The notes beneath the pieces are model-generated. The model was not told the DNA's origin. It worked only from the letters and a program-made list of their open reading frames with translations, and ran no database searches. Position numbers and translations under genes: made by a program. From positions 558,001 to 622,000 of the forward strand of contig NZ_JAETWB010000001.1 in assembly GCF_016773205.1 (NCBI RefSeq): DNA of 64,000 bases. The letters are read 5' to 3'. This stretch comes from Belnapia arida (GTDB lineage Bacteria > Pseudomonadota > Alphaproteobacteria > Acetobacterales > Acetobacteraceae). Each line of letters begins with the position of its first letter. The stretch's first letter is position 1. Shown here one piece after another: positions 18,746 through 28,898 of this stretch.

Positions 18746-20851
18746 ATGCCTCCCGTACCGACCCGCCTGCTTCCCGGGCGGCAAAGTCCGCTGGGGGCGC
18801 ACTGGGATGGGCTGGGCGTCAATTTCGCGGTGTTCTCCGCCCATGCGGAGCGGATCGAGCTTTGCCTCTTCGATGCCGCAGGCCGCCGCGAACTGGCCCG
18901 CCTGCCCATGCCGGAATGCACCGACGAGGTATGGCACGGCTACCTGCCGGAGGCACGGCCAGGCCAGCTCTACGGCTACCGCGCCTACGGCCCTTATGAG
19001 CCGCGCCAGGGCCATCGCTTCAACCCGCACAAGCTGTTGCTCGACCCCTATGCGCGGCAGATCTCGGGTGAGGTCCGCTGGTCCGACGCGCTCTTCGGCT
19101 ACCGCGTCGGCGCCGGCCGTGCCGACCTGACCTTCGATCGGCGGGACAGCGCGCCGGCCATGCCGAAATCCGTTGTCGTGGATGACAGCTTCCATTGGGG
19201 CGACGACCGGCCGCCCTGCATCCCCTGGGACCGCACGGTGATCTACGAGGCGCATGTCCGCGGCCTCACCATGCTGCGCAAGGAGATCGCTCCGCGCGAG
19301 CGCGGCACCTTCGCCGCGCTGGCCGATCCGCGCTTCATCGACCATCTCCAGCGCCTCGGCATCACCGCGCTGGAGTTGCTGCCGATCCAGTCCTTCCTTC
19401 AGGACCGCTTCCTCGTCTCCAAGGGGCTGAGGAATTACTGGGGCTACTCGACCCTCGGCTTCTTCGCCCCCGAGCCGCGCTATCTGATCGAGCCATGGAT
19501 GCGCAACGAGCTGAAGGTGGCCGTACGCCGCCTGCATGCCGCCGGCATCGAGGTCATCATGGATGTGGTCTACAACCACACCTGCGAGGGCAGCGAGATG
19601 GGCCCGACCCTCTCCTGGCGCGGCTTCGACAACGCCTCCTACTACCGTGCGATGCCGGACGAGCCGCGCTACCTGATCAACGACACCGGTACCGGCAATA
19701 CGATCAACATCAGCCACCCGCGAGTCCTGCAGATGGTGATGGACAGCCTGCGCTACTGGGTCGAACAGTATCATGTCGACGGCTTCCGCTTCGACCTCGG
19801 CACCATCCTGGGCCGCGAGCCGGGCGGCTTCGACCAGGGCAGCGGCTTCTTCGATGCCATCCGACAGGACCCTGTGCTGTCGCGGGTGAAGCTGATCTCG
19901 GAACCTTGGGATATTGGTCCCGGCGGCTACCAGGTGGGCAACCACCCGCCCGGCTGGAGCGAGTGGAACGACCGCTACCGCGACGGCGTGCGCCGCTTTT
20001 GGCGCGGCGACAGCGCCATGCGCAGCGACCTCGCCGCCCGCCTCACCGGTTCCGCCGAGCTGTTCGACCGCCGCCGCCGCCGCCCATGGGCGAGCGTGAA
20101 TTTCCTGGCGAGCCATGACGGCTACACGCTGCACGACCTCAACACCTACGAGCAGCGGCACAACGAGACGAATGGCGAGGACAACCACGACGGCCATTCG
20201 AACAATCATAGCAACAATTGGGGTGTCGAGGGTGAGACGGACGACCCCGCGATCAACGCCACCCGGCAATCCGTGATGCGCGCCATGCTGGCGACGCTCT
20301 TCGTCTCCGCCGGCACGCCGATGCTGCTCGGCGGCGACGAGATGATGCGTACCCAGCTCGGCAACAACAACGCGTACTGCCAGGACAACGAGGTCAGCTG
20401 GTTCGACTGGACCCGCGCCGCCACGCCGGAGGCCGAAGCGCTGCAACGCTTCACCGCCCGTTGCATCGCGCTGCGCCACCGCCTGCCGCCGCTCCGCCCG
20501 GCGATCTTCCTCCATGGAGGCGCCGAGGTTCGGCCTGGCCTCAGCGACACCGATTGGTTCGACCAGAACGGCCAGGCGATGATGCCGAAGGCATGGAACG
20601 AGCCGGAGGCCCGGACGCTGACACTCCGCCGCGCCACCGGGGCCGAGGATGGCAGCGTGGATGCCACGCTGCTGCTGCTCAACGCCGATGGCGCCGCACA
20701 TGACTTCACCCTGCCGGCGCCCACCATGGACTGGATCATCGTGCTCGACACCGCCAACCCCGAGGCCGAGGAGTTCCGCGCCGAGGGCGGGAGCGTGCCG
20801 GTCGCCGCCCATTCCGTCGTGCTGCTGGCAACGAGGCTTCCATCCTTATGA
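18746..20851 (+). CDS. glgX: Glycogen debranching enzyme GlgX
   Basis: A 701-residue GH13_11 isoamylase-type debranching enzyme. It has an N-terminal CBM48 (LGAHWDGLGVNFAVFSAHAE), then the barrel with D350 in GFRFDLG, E386 in ISEPWDIG and D458 in LASHDGYTLHDL. It cleaves alpha-1,6 linkages, supplying linear chains to TreY and MalQ. It begins two bases after glgB and its stop overlaps treZ. Length and motifs are ordinary for the family. Confidence 0.95.
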   Translation: MPPVPTRLLPGRQSPLGAHWDGLGVNFAVFSAHAERIELCLFDAAGRRELARLPMPECTDEVWHGYLPEARPGQLYGYRAYGPYEPRQGHRFNPHKLLLDPYARQISGEVRWSDALFGYRVGAGRADLTFDRRDSAPAMPKSVVVDDSFHWGDDRPPCIPWDRTVIYEAHVRGLTMLRKEIAPRERGTFAALADPRFIDHLQRLGITALELLPIQSFLQDRFLVSKGLRNYWGYSTLGFFAPEPRYLIEPWMRNELKVAVRRLHAAGIEVIMDVVYNHTCEGSEMGPTLSWRGFDNASYYRAMPDEPRYLINDTGTGNTINISHPRVLQMVMDSLRYWVEQYHVDGFRFDLGTILGREPGGFDQGSGFFDAIRQDPVLSRVKLISEPWDIGPGGYQVGNHPPGWSEWNDRYRDGVRRFWRGDSAMRSDLAARLTGSAELFDRRRRRPWASVNFLASHDGYTLHDLNTYEQRHNETNGEDNHDGHSNNHSNNWGVEGETDDPAINATRQSVMRAMLATLFVSAGTPMLLGGDEMMRTQLGNNNAYCQDNEVSWFDWTRAATPEAEALQRFTARCIALRHRLPPLRPAIFLHGGAEVRPGLSDTDWFDQNGQAMMPKAWNEPEARTLTLRRATGAEDGSVDATLLLLNADGAAHDFTLPAPTMDWIIVLDTANPEAEEFRAEGGSVPVAAHSVVLLATRLPSL

Positions 20852-22608
20852 GCGCAACCAATACCTGGGGCACCACCCTACTCGCCCCCGACCGCACCCG
20901 CTTCTGCCTCTGGGCGCCTGATGCCAGCGAGGTCGGCCTCGAGATTGAAGGCCGTTCCTCTCAGCCCATGCAGGCGGCAGGGGAGGGGTGGTTCGAGGCC
21001 GAGGCGCCGGTCGGCCCCGGCACCCGCTATCGCTTCCGGGTCAGCCCGGACCTCGCGGTGCCCGACCCCGCCTCGCGCCTTCAGGCCGGCGACGTGCATG
21101 ACGCCTCGGTCGTGGTCGACCCGGCGGCCTATCGCTGGCGCAATGCCGAGTGGCGCGGCCGCCCCTGGCACGAGACCGTCCTCTACGAGGTCCATGCCGG
21201 CGCCATGGGCGGCTTCGCCGGCGTCGAGGCCGCGCTGCCACGCCTCAAGGAGCTTGGCGTCACCGCCATCGAGCTGATGCCGGTCAATGATTTCCCGGGG
21301 CGCCGGAACTGGGGCTATGACGGCGTGCTGCCCTACGCCCCCGACACCGCCTTTGGCACACCGGACGAGCTGCGCTCGCTGGTCGATGCCGCACACGGGC
21401 ACGGGCTGATGATCTTCCTCGACGTCGTCTACAACCATTTCGGCCCGGACGGCGCCTATCTCCATGCCTATGCCAAGCGTTTCTTCGACGAGGGCATCCA
21501 CACCCCCTGGGGTGCCGCCATCGACTTCCGGCAGGAGCCGGTGCGCGCCTTCTTCGAGGAGAATGCGCTTGCCTGGCTGCGCGACTACCGCATCGACGGC
21601 CTTCGCTTCGACGCCGTCCACGCCATCTCCGAGGCGGATTGGCTCGACCTGCTGGCGACCCGCATCCGCAGCGAATTTCCCGACCGCCACATTCACCTGG
21701 TTTTGGAGAACGAGCGCAACGCCGCCCGCCACCTCCGGCCCAAGGGCGGCTTCGACGCGCAGTGGAACGATGACGGACACAACATCCTCCACCCGCTGCT
21801 GACCGGCGAGCGCGAGGGTTACTACGAAGACTTCTGCGACGATGGCGCGGAGAAGCTCGCAAAGGTCCTGGCCGAGGGCTTCCTGTTCCAGGGCCAGCTC
21901 TCCGGCCATCTCGGGGCGCCGCGCGGCGAGCCGACCGCGGGCCTGCCGCCCACCGCCTTCGTCCTGTTCCTGCAGAACCACGACCAGGTCGGCAATCGTG
22001 CCTTCGGCGAGCGCCTCGCAGTCCTGGCCGATCCACGTGCCCTCCAGGCCGCGACTGCGCTGCTGCTGCTCTGCCCGCAGATCCCGATGCTCTTCATGGG
22101 TGAGGAATGGGGCGCGACGGCGCCCTTCCTGTTCTTCACCGACCACAACGCGGAGCTTGCGCCGCTCGTCACCCAGGGACGGCGGAAGGAGTTCGCCAAA
22201 TTCGCCGCCTTTCAAGATCCTGCGAAGCGCGAGACCATTCCCGACCCGAACGCCGAGAGCACCTTCCGCAATTCGACCCCGAATGTGGAGGAGGCAGCTC
22301 ATGCGCCGCATGATGCGGTGCTCGCTCTGCACCGCCGGCTGCTGGCTCTGCGGCGGGAACGGATCATGCCGCATCTCCCAGGTGCGAAGGCGCTTGGCGC
22401 CCAGGCGGTCGGGGCGGCGGCGGTGGTCGCCCGTTGGCGGCTGGGAGATGGCAGCACGCTGACCATCGCCTGCAACCTCGGCGCCGAACCCGCCCGCGCC
22501 ACTGGCGAGGGCGAGGTTTTGTTCGAGAGCATGGCCGGCGCCGCCGGCACGCTTGCCACCGGCGAGTTGCCGGCGCGGTGCACGGTCGCGCTGCTCAGTC
22601 AAGGATGA
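20848..22608 (+). CDS. treZ: Malto-oligosyltrehalose trehalohydrolase TreZ
   Basis: A 586-residue GH13_10 enzyme that releases free trehalose from maltooligosyl-trehalose made by TreY. The N-terminal CBM48-like part (RFCLWAPDASEVGLEIEG) is followed by the barrel with D255 in GLRFDAVHA, E287 in VLENERN and D379 in LQNHDQVGNR, the last being characteristic of TreZ. The ATG overlaps the glgX stop by four bases and malQ follows four bases after its stop. Confidence 0.93.
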   Translation: MSATNTWGTTLLAPDRTRFCLWAPDASEVGLEIEGRSSQPMQAAGEGWFEAEAPVGPGTRYRFRVSPDLAVPDPASRLQAGDVHDASVVVDPAAYRWRNAEWRGRPWHETVLYEVHAGAMGGFAGVEAALPRLKELGVTAIELMPVNDFPGRRNWGYDGVLPYAPDTAFGTPDELRSLVDAAHGHGLMIFLDVVYNHFGPDGAYLHAYAKRFFDEGIHTPWGAAIDFRQEPVRAFFEENALAWLRDYRIDGLRFDAVHAISEADWLDLLATRIRSEFPDRHIHLVLENERNAARHLRPKGGFDAQWNDDGHNILHPLLTGEREGYYEDFCDDGAEKLAKVLAEGFLFQGQLSGHLGAPRGEPTAGLPPTAFVLFLQNHDQVGNRAFGERLAVLADPRALQAATALLLLCPQIPMLFMGEEWGATAPFLFFTDHNAELAPLVTQGRRKEFAKFAAFQDPAKRETIPDPNAESTFRNSTPNVEEAAHAPHDAVLALHRRLLALRRERIMPHLPGAKALGAQAVGAAAVVARWRLGDGSTLTIACNLGAEPARATGEGEVLFESMAGAAGTLATGELPARCTVALLSQG

Positions 22609-22612
22609 TGCC

Positions 22613-24643
22613 ATGAGTGCCGATGACGAGTTGCGGGAGCTGGCGGAGGCCGCCGGCGTCGCCACCACATGGCGCGACGTGCATGGCCGGTTGCAGGCCA
22701 TCGCGCCGGAGACGATGCGTGCTGTCCTCACCGCCCTCGGCCTGCCCGAGGATGCGCGGGAGGCGCGCCACCTCCTGCGCGAGCTGGAAGGCCGCCTGCC
22801 GCCGCTGGTGACCGTGACGGTCGGGCCGGACGGCGTTGCTATCCCCGGCGCCCAGCCTGGCCATCGCTTCCAATTGCAGATCGAGGGCGGCGACCGGATC
22901 GAGGGCCGGCTGGAGACCGGCTGGGGGGGCGAGGCGCGGCTGCCCTCCATCTCTACGCCCGGCTACCACCGCCTCACCCTTGATGGTGGCCATGCCACCG
23001 TCGCCGCCGCCCCGCCCCGCTGCGTTACGCTGAACGACCTCGGGGCCGAGATTCTCAACGGCGCCGCGCCTTGGGCCCTGGCCGCGCAAATCTACTCGCT
23101 TCGCCGTCAGGGCGATGGCGGCGTCGGCGATTTCGGTGGCGTCGCGGCCTTTGCCCATGCCGCCGGCCGCCGGGGCGCGGCGGCGCTGGCGATCAGCCCC
23201 GCCCATGCGCTGTTCAGCGCCGACCCCAGCAAGTATGGGCCCTACGCCCCCTCCAGCCGCATCATGCTGAACGTGCTCCATGCCGATCCGGCGGCCGCGC
23301 TCGGCATGGCCTCCGTGCTGCCGGCCGAGGATGCGCCGCTGATCGACTGGCCAGGGGCGACCGTCGCCAAGCTCGCCCAGTTCCGCCTGCTCTTCGACGC
23401 CGCCGCCGACCATCCCGGCTTCGTCGAGTACCGCCGCGAGACCGGCCCTGCCCTTGAGGACCATGCGCGCTTCGAGGCGCTGCACGCGCATTTCTACGGC
23501 CAGTCGCCCGATCTCTGGCACTGGCGCAACTGGCCTGAGGAGTTCCGCACCCCGCAAAGCCCCGGGGTGCAGCGCTTCGCCCGGGAGAATGCGCGCGAGG
23601 TTGCTTTCCACGCCTTCTGCCAATGGCTTGCCGATGCCTCGCGCGGCGCGGCACAGCAGGCGGCGCGCGAGGCGGGGATGCCGGTCGGCCTGATCGCCGA
23701 CCTTGCCGTCGGCACGGATGGCGGCGGCAGCCATGCCTGGTCACGCCAGCGGGAAATCCTGCCCGGCCTCTCGGTGGGTGCGCCCCCCGACATCTTCTCG
23801 CCGCTCGGCCAGGACTGGGGCCTCACCGCCTTCTCCCCGCTCGAGATGCGGATGGGCGGCTTCGGTGCCTTCACCGAGTTGTTGCAGGCGACCTTCCGCC
23901 ATGCCGGCGGCCTGCGCGTCGACCATGCGATGGGCCTGGCGCGGCTTTGGGTGGTGCCGCAGGGCCTCGGCCCGTCGGCCGGCGCCTATCTCCGCTACCC
24001 GATGCAGGACATGCTGCGCCTGTTGGCCCTCGAGTCCCACCGCCATCAGGCCATCGTCATCGGCGAGGATCTCGGCACGCTGCCGGAGGGCTTCCAGGGC
24101 GAGATGGCGCGCGCCGGCATCCTCGGCATGCGTGTGCTCTGGTTCGAGCAGGAGCAGGACCGGAGCTTCCGCCCGCCGCATGGCTGGTCGCCCGACGCCG
24201 CGGCGATGACGACGACGCACGACCTGCCGACCATCACCGGCTGGTGGCGCGGCCTCGATATCGGCTGGCGCGACCGCCTCGGCCTTTTCCCCGAAGTCGA
24301 CACTGCGAAGCAGGAACAGGCCCGCCGCGCCGAGGACCGCAGCGCCCTCTGGGGTGCCTTCCTCGACAGCGGCGCCGCGACCGGCGACGAACCCGCGCCC
24401 GAGGATGCCGAATCGGTGGTCGAGGCGGCCATCGCCCATACGGCAAGCGCGGCCTGCACGCTGGCCATCCTCCCCATCGAGGATGCGCTGGCCCTGCCGG
24501 AGCAGCCCAACCTGCCCGGCACCACCGAGGGCCATCCGAACTGGCAGCGCCGCATGCCCGGCGAGGCCGCCCATCTGCTGGACGACCCCGCGGTGGCCCG
24601 CCGCATCGAGATCCTCGCCCGCGCCCGACCTAAAGGAGATTGA
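22613..24643 (+). CDS. malQ: 4-alpha-glucanotransferase (amylomaltase)
   Basis: A 676-residue GH77 enzyme that transfers glucan segments between maltooligosaccharides, rebuilding chains long enough for TreY or phosphorolysis. The N-terminal module typical of proteobacterial MalQ (ELAEAAGVATTWRDVHG) precedes the barrel with D437 in RVDHAMGLARLW, E485 in VIGEDLGTLPEGF and D537 in TTTHDLPTI. The start at 22613 is used because an in-frame ATG at 22553 would overlap treZ by 56 bases and encodes a non-family leader. It sits between treZ and treY, which share its substrates. Confidence 0.94.
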   Translation: MSADDELRELAEAAGVATTWRDVHGRLQAIAPETMRAVLTALGLPEDAREARHLLRELEGRLPPLVTVTVGPDGVAIPGAQPGHRFQLQIEGGDRIEGRLETGWGGEARLPSISTPGYHRLTLDGGHATVAAAPPRCVTLNDLGAEILNGAAPWALAAQIYSLRRQGDGGVGDFGGVAAFAHAAGRRGAAALAISPAHALFSADPSKYGPYAPSSRIMLNVLHADPAAALGMASVLPAEDAPLIDWPGATVAKLAQFRLLFDAAADHPGFVEYRRETGPALEDHARFEALHAHFYGQSPDLWHWRNWPEEFRTPQSPGVQRFARENAREVAFHAFCQWLADASRGAAQQAAREAGMPVGLIADLAVGTDGGGSHAWSRQREILPGLSVGAPPDIFSPLGQDWGLTAFSPLEMRMGGFGAFTELLQATFRHAGGLRVDHAMGLARLWVVPQGLGPSAGAYLRYPMQDMLRLLALESHRHQAIVIGEDLGTLPEGFQGEMARAGILGMRVLWFEQEQDRSFRPPHGWSPDAAAMTTTHDLPTITGWWRGLDIGWRDRLGLFPEVDTAKQEQARRAEDRSALWGAFLDSGAATGDEPAPEDAESVVEAAIAHTASAACTLAILPIEDALALPEQPNLPGTTEGHPNWQRRMPGEAAHLLDDPAVARRIEILARARPKGD

Positions 24644-24648
24644 CGCTC

Positions 24649-27438
24649 GTGCCGATTCCACTACGGGCGACGGCCCGGCTCCAATTCCACGCCGGTTTCA
24701 CCCTCGATGATGCCGTGCCCCTGGTGCCCTATCTGGCCCGGCTCGGCATCAGCCATCTCTACGCCTCGCCCATCCTGAAGGCACGGCCCGGCTCCACCCA
24801 TGGCTACGACATCGTCGACCATCGCCAGATCAATTCGGAGCTAGGTGGCGAGCCGGCGCTGCGCCGCCTCTCGGCCGCGCTGAAGGAGGCCGGGCTCGGC
24901 CTCATCCTGGACATCGTGCCGAACCACATGGGCGTCGGCGGCGCCGACAACGAGTGGTGGCTCGACGTGCTGGAATGGGGCCGCCAGAGCCCCTTCGCCC
25001 CCTATTTCGACATCGACTGGGAGCCGCCGGACCGCTCGCTCTCCAACCGGCTGCTTGCCCCCTTCCTCGGCGACCCCTATGGCGAGGTGCTGGCCTCCGG
25101 CAACCTCGTCCTCAAATTCGAGGCTGAGACCGGCCGCTTCTACGTCGAGTACTACGAGCACCGTTTCCCCATAGCGCCGCAGCACTATCACCACATCCTC
25201 CAGGCTTCGGAGGAGCCAGGGCTGCAGGAGCTTGCCCTCGCCTTCGGCCGAATCGGCCTGCATCAGCGCGACCGCGCCCTCTCGCGGGGCGAGGCCTCTG
25301 CCTGCCGTGCCCGCCTGGCCGAGGCGGCGGCGACCGAAGCCGGCCGTGCCGGCATCACCCGCGCGCTCGCCGCCTTCGACGCGAAGGAGGAGGCCGGTCG
25401 CCAGGCCCTTCATCGGCTGCTGGAGCGCCAGCACTACCGCCTCGCCTGGTGGCGCGCTGCGGCGGACGAGATCAACTGGCGCCGCTTCTTCGACATCACC
25501 TCGCTTGCCGGCCTCCGCGTCGAGCTGCCGGAGGTCTTCGACGCCACCCATGAGCTGGTGCTGAATCTTTATGCCGAGGGCACCATCGACGGCGTCCGCA
25601 TCGACCATGTGGACGGCCTAGCCGATCCGCGCGGCTACTGCCGCAAGCTGCACCGCCGCATGGAGACGGCCCGCCCCGACCAGCCGCCGCTGATCTGGGT
25701 CGAGAAGATCCTCGCCCCATTCGAGACGCTGCGCACCGATTGGATGGTGGACGGCACCACCGGATACGACTTCATGGACGAGGCGAGCGGCGTGCTGCAC
25801 GACCCCGCGGGGGAGGGGCCGCTCACCGCGCTCTGGACCGAGCAGACCCGCCGCGCTGGCGAGTTCGAGGTCGAGGTGCGCGAGGCCAAGCGCCAGATCC
25901 TCCGCGACAACCTCGCCTCGGAGCTGAATGCCACCGCCGCCGCCCTCAAGCGCGTTGCCATGCGGGACCTCATCACCCGCGACTTCACCCTGACGGCGCT
26001 GCGCCGCGCGCTGGCCGAGGTGCTGGTGCATTTCCCGATCTATCGGCTCTACATCACTTCCGGCGGCCGCAGCGCCGAGGACAAGCGCATCCTCGATTGG
26101 GCCATCGCCGGAGCCCGCCGCACCGTCCGCGCCACCGAGCGCCCGTTGTTGGAGCTGCTCGATGGCTGGCTCGGCGGCGAGCCGCCCCGCAGCCTGCCGC
26201 CCAACCAGCGACGGGAGCGCCTTTCAGCTGCGGTGCGCTTTCAGCAGCTCTCCGCCCCGGCGACGGCCAAGAGCGTCGAGGACACCGCCTTCTACCGGTA
26301 CGGCCGGCTGCTCTCGCGCAACGAGGTCGGGTCGGATCCGGGCCGCTTCGCCGTCACCCCTGCCGGCTTCCATGCAACGGCGAGGGCGCGGGTGAAGAAT
26401 TTCCCGCGCGCCCTGCTGGCGACGGCGACGCATGACCACAAGCGCGGCGAGGATGTCCGCGCCCGCCTCGCCGTCCTCTCCGAGATCCCCACTGAATGGT
26501 CCGGGGCGGTGCAGCGCTGGACGCGCCTCAACGCCTCGCTCCGCAAGACGCTGGACGACGGCGCGGCGCCGGGGATGAGCGCACAGCTCATGCTCTACCA
26601 GACGCTCGTCTCCGCCTGGCCCCTCGGGCTGGCTGCGGATGACGAGGCGGGTGTCACGGCCTTCCTCGACCGCGTCGCCGCCTGGCAGGAGAAGGCGCTG
26701 CGCGAGGCCAAGCGCCGCACGGAATGGGCGGTGCCCAATGCCGATTACGAGGCCGCCTGCCGCGACTTCATCTTCGCCTGCATGGCGCCCGACCGTGCCA
26801 GCCATCTCCGCGACGAGGTCGCCGGCTTCGCTGCCCGCATCGCCCCGGCCGGAGCGGTGAATGGCCTCGCCCAGCTCCTTCTGCGCTGCACCGCCCCCGG
26901 GGTGCCCGACCTTTACCAAGGCACCGAATTCTGGGACCTCAGCTTGGTGGACCCGGATAACCGCCGCCCGGTGGACTGGCCCGCCCGGAATCAGGCGCTG
27001 GAACAGGCCACCCCGCCCCAGGAGCTGCTGCACCACTGGCAGGACGGGCGGGTGAAGCAGGCGATCCTGGCGCGCGCTCTGGCTCTCCGTGCCGCCCGGC
27101 CCGAGCTGTTCGCCGGGGGCGACTACCAACCCCTGACCGTCGAGGGGCCCCTGGCTGGCCATGTCCTCGCCTTCGCTCGCAGCCACCGCGGGCGGTCCAT
27201 AATCGCCGTAGTCACCCGCCTGCCTGCCGCGCTGCTCGGTGCCGGTACGCTGCCGCTTGTCTCGCCAGAGGAATGGCGCGGAACCGAACTCGTCTTGCCG
27301 CGTCCAGGTGGGGAACACCGCTGGCGGGATGCGTTGACCGGGGCGGTCCTCGGCGCGCCCGGGGGGGAAGCAGGGGACCGTCTGCCCTTGGCCGAAATCC
27401 TCGCCCGCTTGCCGGTCGCGTTGCTGGAGGTGGGATGA
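24649..27438 (+). CDS. treY: Malto-oligosyltrehalose synthase TreY
   Basis: A 929-residue GH13_26 enzyme that isomerises the reducing-end alpha-1,4 bond of a maltodextrin to alpha,alpha-1,1. It starts RATARLQFHAGFTLDDA and carries D319 in VRIDHVDGLADPRGY, E352 in WVEKILAPFE and D596 in ATHDHKRGED. The GTG at 24649 was chosen because AAAGGAG at 24632-24638 is ten bases upstream; the in-frame TTG at 24640 is too close to that site. It works with TreZ encoded two genes earlier. The end overlaps the otsA start. Confidence 0.93.
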   Translation: MPIPLRATARLQFHAGFTLDDAVPLVPYLARLGISHLYASPILKARPGSTHGYDIVDHRQINSELGGEPALRRLSAALKEAGLGLILDIVPNHMGVGGADNEWWLDVLEWGRQSPFAPYFDIDWEPPDRSLSNRLLAPFLGDPYGEVLASGNLVLKFEAETGRFYVEYYEHRFPIAPQHYHHILQASEEPGLQELALAFGRIGLHQRDRALSRGEASACRARLAEAAATEAGRAGITRALAAFDAKEEAGRQALHRLLERQHYRLAWWRAAADEINWRRFFDITSLAGLRVELPEVFDATHELVLNLYAEGTIDGVRIDHVDGLADPRGYCRKLHRRMETARPDQPPLIWVEKILAPFETLRTDWMVDGTTGYDFMDEASGVLHDPAGEGPLTALWTEQTRRAGEFEVEVREAKRQILRDNLASELNATAAALKRVAMRDLITRDFTLTALRRALAEVLVHFPIYRLYITSGGRSAEDKRILDWAIAGARRTVRATERPLLELLDGWLGGEPPRSLPPNQRRERLSAAVRFQQLSAPATAKSVEDTAFYRYGRLLSRNEVGSDPGRFAVTPAGFHATARARVKNFPRALLATATHDHKRGEDVRARLAVLSEIPTEWSGAVQRWTRLNASLRKTLDDGAAPGMSAQLMLYQTLVSAWPLGLAADDEAGVTAFLDRVAAWQEKALREAKRRTEWAVPNADYEAACRDFIFACMAPDRASHLRDEVAGFAARIAPAGAVNGLAQLLLRCTAPGVPDLYQGTEFWDLSLVDPDNRRPVDWPARNQALEQATPPQELLHHWQDGRVKQAILARALALRAARPELFAGGDYQPLTVEGPLAGHVLAFARSHRGRSIIAVVTRLPAALLGAGTLPLVSPEEWRGTELVLPRPGGEHRWRDALTGAVLGAPGGEAGDRLPLAEILARLPVALLEVG

Positions 27439-28829
27439 GCCGCATCGTCGTCGTCTCCAACCGGGTGCCGGTGCCCGCCGGGAATTCCGGGCATGCCGGC
27501 GGCCTTGCCGTCGCCCTGCTTGGGCTGATGCAGCGCCGTGGCGGCCTCTGGTTCGGCTGGAGCGGCGCCGTCACTGAGGAGACTGGCCCACCGGCCTTCT
27601 CCCGGCGTGGCGCCGTGGGTTATGCGACGCTCGATTTGACCGAGGCGGAGCATCGCGGCTACTACACGGGCTATTCCAATGGCGTGCTCTGGCCGATGCT
27701 GCATTCCCTGCCGCATCTGATGTCCTTCCGGCGCCAGGACCTCGACACCTACCGCCGCGTCAACCGCCGCTTCGCGGACAACCTGGCACCGTTGCTGGAG
27801 CAGGACGACCGGATCTGGGTGCATGACTACCATCTCTTCTCCCTGCCTGGCGCGTTGCGCAGCCAGGGGGTGCGGAACCCGACCGGCTTCTTCCTCCACG
27901 TTCCCTTTCCGGCGCCCGATGCGGCGGCCGTGGCACCCGGCATCCGCAGCCTGGTGCAGGATGTGCTCGCCTCCGACCTTCTCGGTTTCCAGACGGCCAG
28001 CGACCGCGACAACTTTGCTGCGACCGCCACCGAGTTTGCCGGTGCCGTCCGCACCGGCGACCAGCAGCTCGAGCTTGGCGGCCGGCCGATCCGCCTGGGC
28101 GTCTTTCCCGCCGAGATCGCCGCCCGCGAGTTTGCCGCCACCGCCGCCGCGCAATCGGCCCTGGAGCCGGCCCGCCTGCTTGCCCGCTCGCTGCAAGGCC
28201 AGTCGCTCATCCTCGGCGTCGACAGGTTGGATCCGACCAAGGGCCTACCCGAGCGGCTCGAGGCCTTCCGCCGCGTCATCGCCCGCCGACCGGCGCGCAG
28301 CGCGACCATGCTGCAGATCGCCGCGCCGTCGCGCGAGGACGTGCTGGCCTATCGTCGCCTTCGCCAGGAGGTCGACAGCGCCGCCGGTTCCATCAACAGC
28401 GAGTTCGGCGAGCCGGACTGGCTGCCCCTCCGCCTGCTCGCCCGGCCGCAGACGCGCGACACGGTGGCCGGCTTCATGCGCCTTGCCCGGGTCTGCCTGG
28501 TGACGCCGATCCGTGACGGGATGAACCTCGTCGCCAAGGAATTCATCGCCGCCCAGGACCCAAGCGACCCCGGCGTGCTCGTCCTCTCCCGCTTCGCCGG
28601 CGCCGCGGCCCAGCTCTCCTCCGCCCTCCTGGTCAATCCGCATGACGCCGAGGGCATGGCGGAAGCGCTGGCCTGCGCGCTCGACATGCCGCGCGCCGAG
28701 CGCCTCGAACGTTGGCTCGCTGCCTGGGAAGCGATTGCCGGCGCCTCGCCCGAGGGATGGGGCGAGGACTTCCTTCGCGCCCTCGCACCGGGCGACCTCG
28801 CCGGATTGCCCGCCGCGGGTAGCGCCTGA
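27435..28829 (+). CDS. otsA: Alpha,alpha-trehalose-phosphate synthase (UDP-forming)
   Basis: A 464-residue GT20 glycosyltransferase that makes trehalose-6-phosphate from UDP-glucose and glucose-6-phosphate. Family motifs are clear: VVVSNRVPVP at the N-terminus, HAGGLAVAL, WVHDYHLFSLPGALR, GVDRLDPTKGLPERL and TPIRDGMNLVAKEF. The ATG at 27435 overlaps the treY TGA and is preceded by GGAGG. No trehalose-6-phosphate phosphatase (OtsB) is fused or encoded nearby, so dephosphorylation must be done from elsewhere. It is the last gene of the cluster; 69 bases separate it from the TRAP operon. Confidence 0.93.
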   Translation: MSRIVVVSNRVPVPAGNSGHAGGLAVALLGLMQRRGGLWFGWSGAVTEETGPPAFSRRGAVGYATLDLTEAEHRGYYTGYSNGVLWPMLHSLPHLMSFRRQDLDTYRRVNRRFADNLAPLLEQDDRIWVHDYHLFSLPGALRSQGVRNPTGFFLHVPFPAPDAAAVAPGIRSLVQDVLASDLLGFQTASDRDNFAATATEFAGAVRTGDQQLELGGRPIRLGVFPAEIAAREFAATAAAQSALEPARLLARSLQGQSLILGVDRLDPTKGLPERLEAFRRVIARRPARSATMLQIAAPSREDVLAYRRLRQEVDSAAGSINSEFGEPDWLPLRLLARPQTRDTVAGFMRLARVCLVTPIRDGMNLVAKEFIAAQDPSDPGVLVLSRFAGAAAQLSSALLVNPHDAEGMAEALACALDMPRAERLERWLAAWEAIAGASPEGWGEDFLRALAPGDLAGLPAAGSA

Positions 28830-28898
28830 GCCGTTGCCATGCCAACCTGACCCCTGAACCCGGCACCAAGAGGCCGGTCGGATGGGGGAGGGAAGGCC

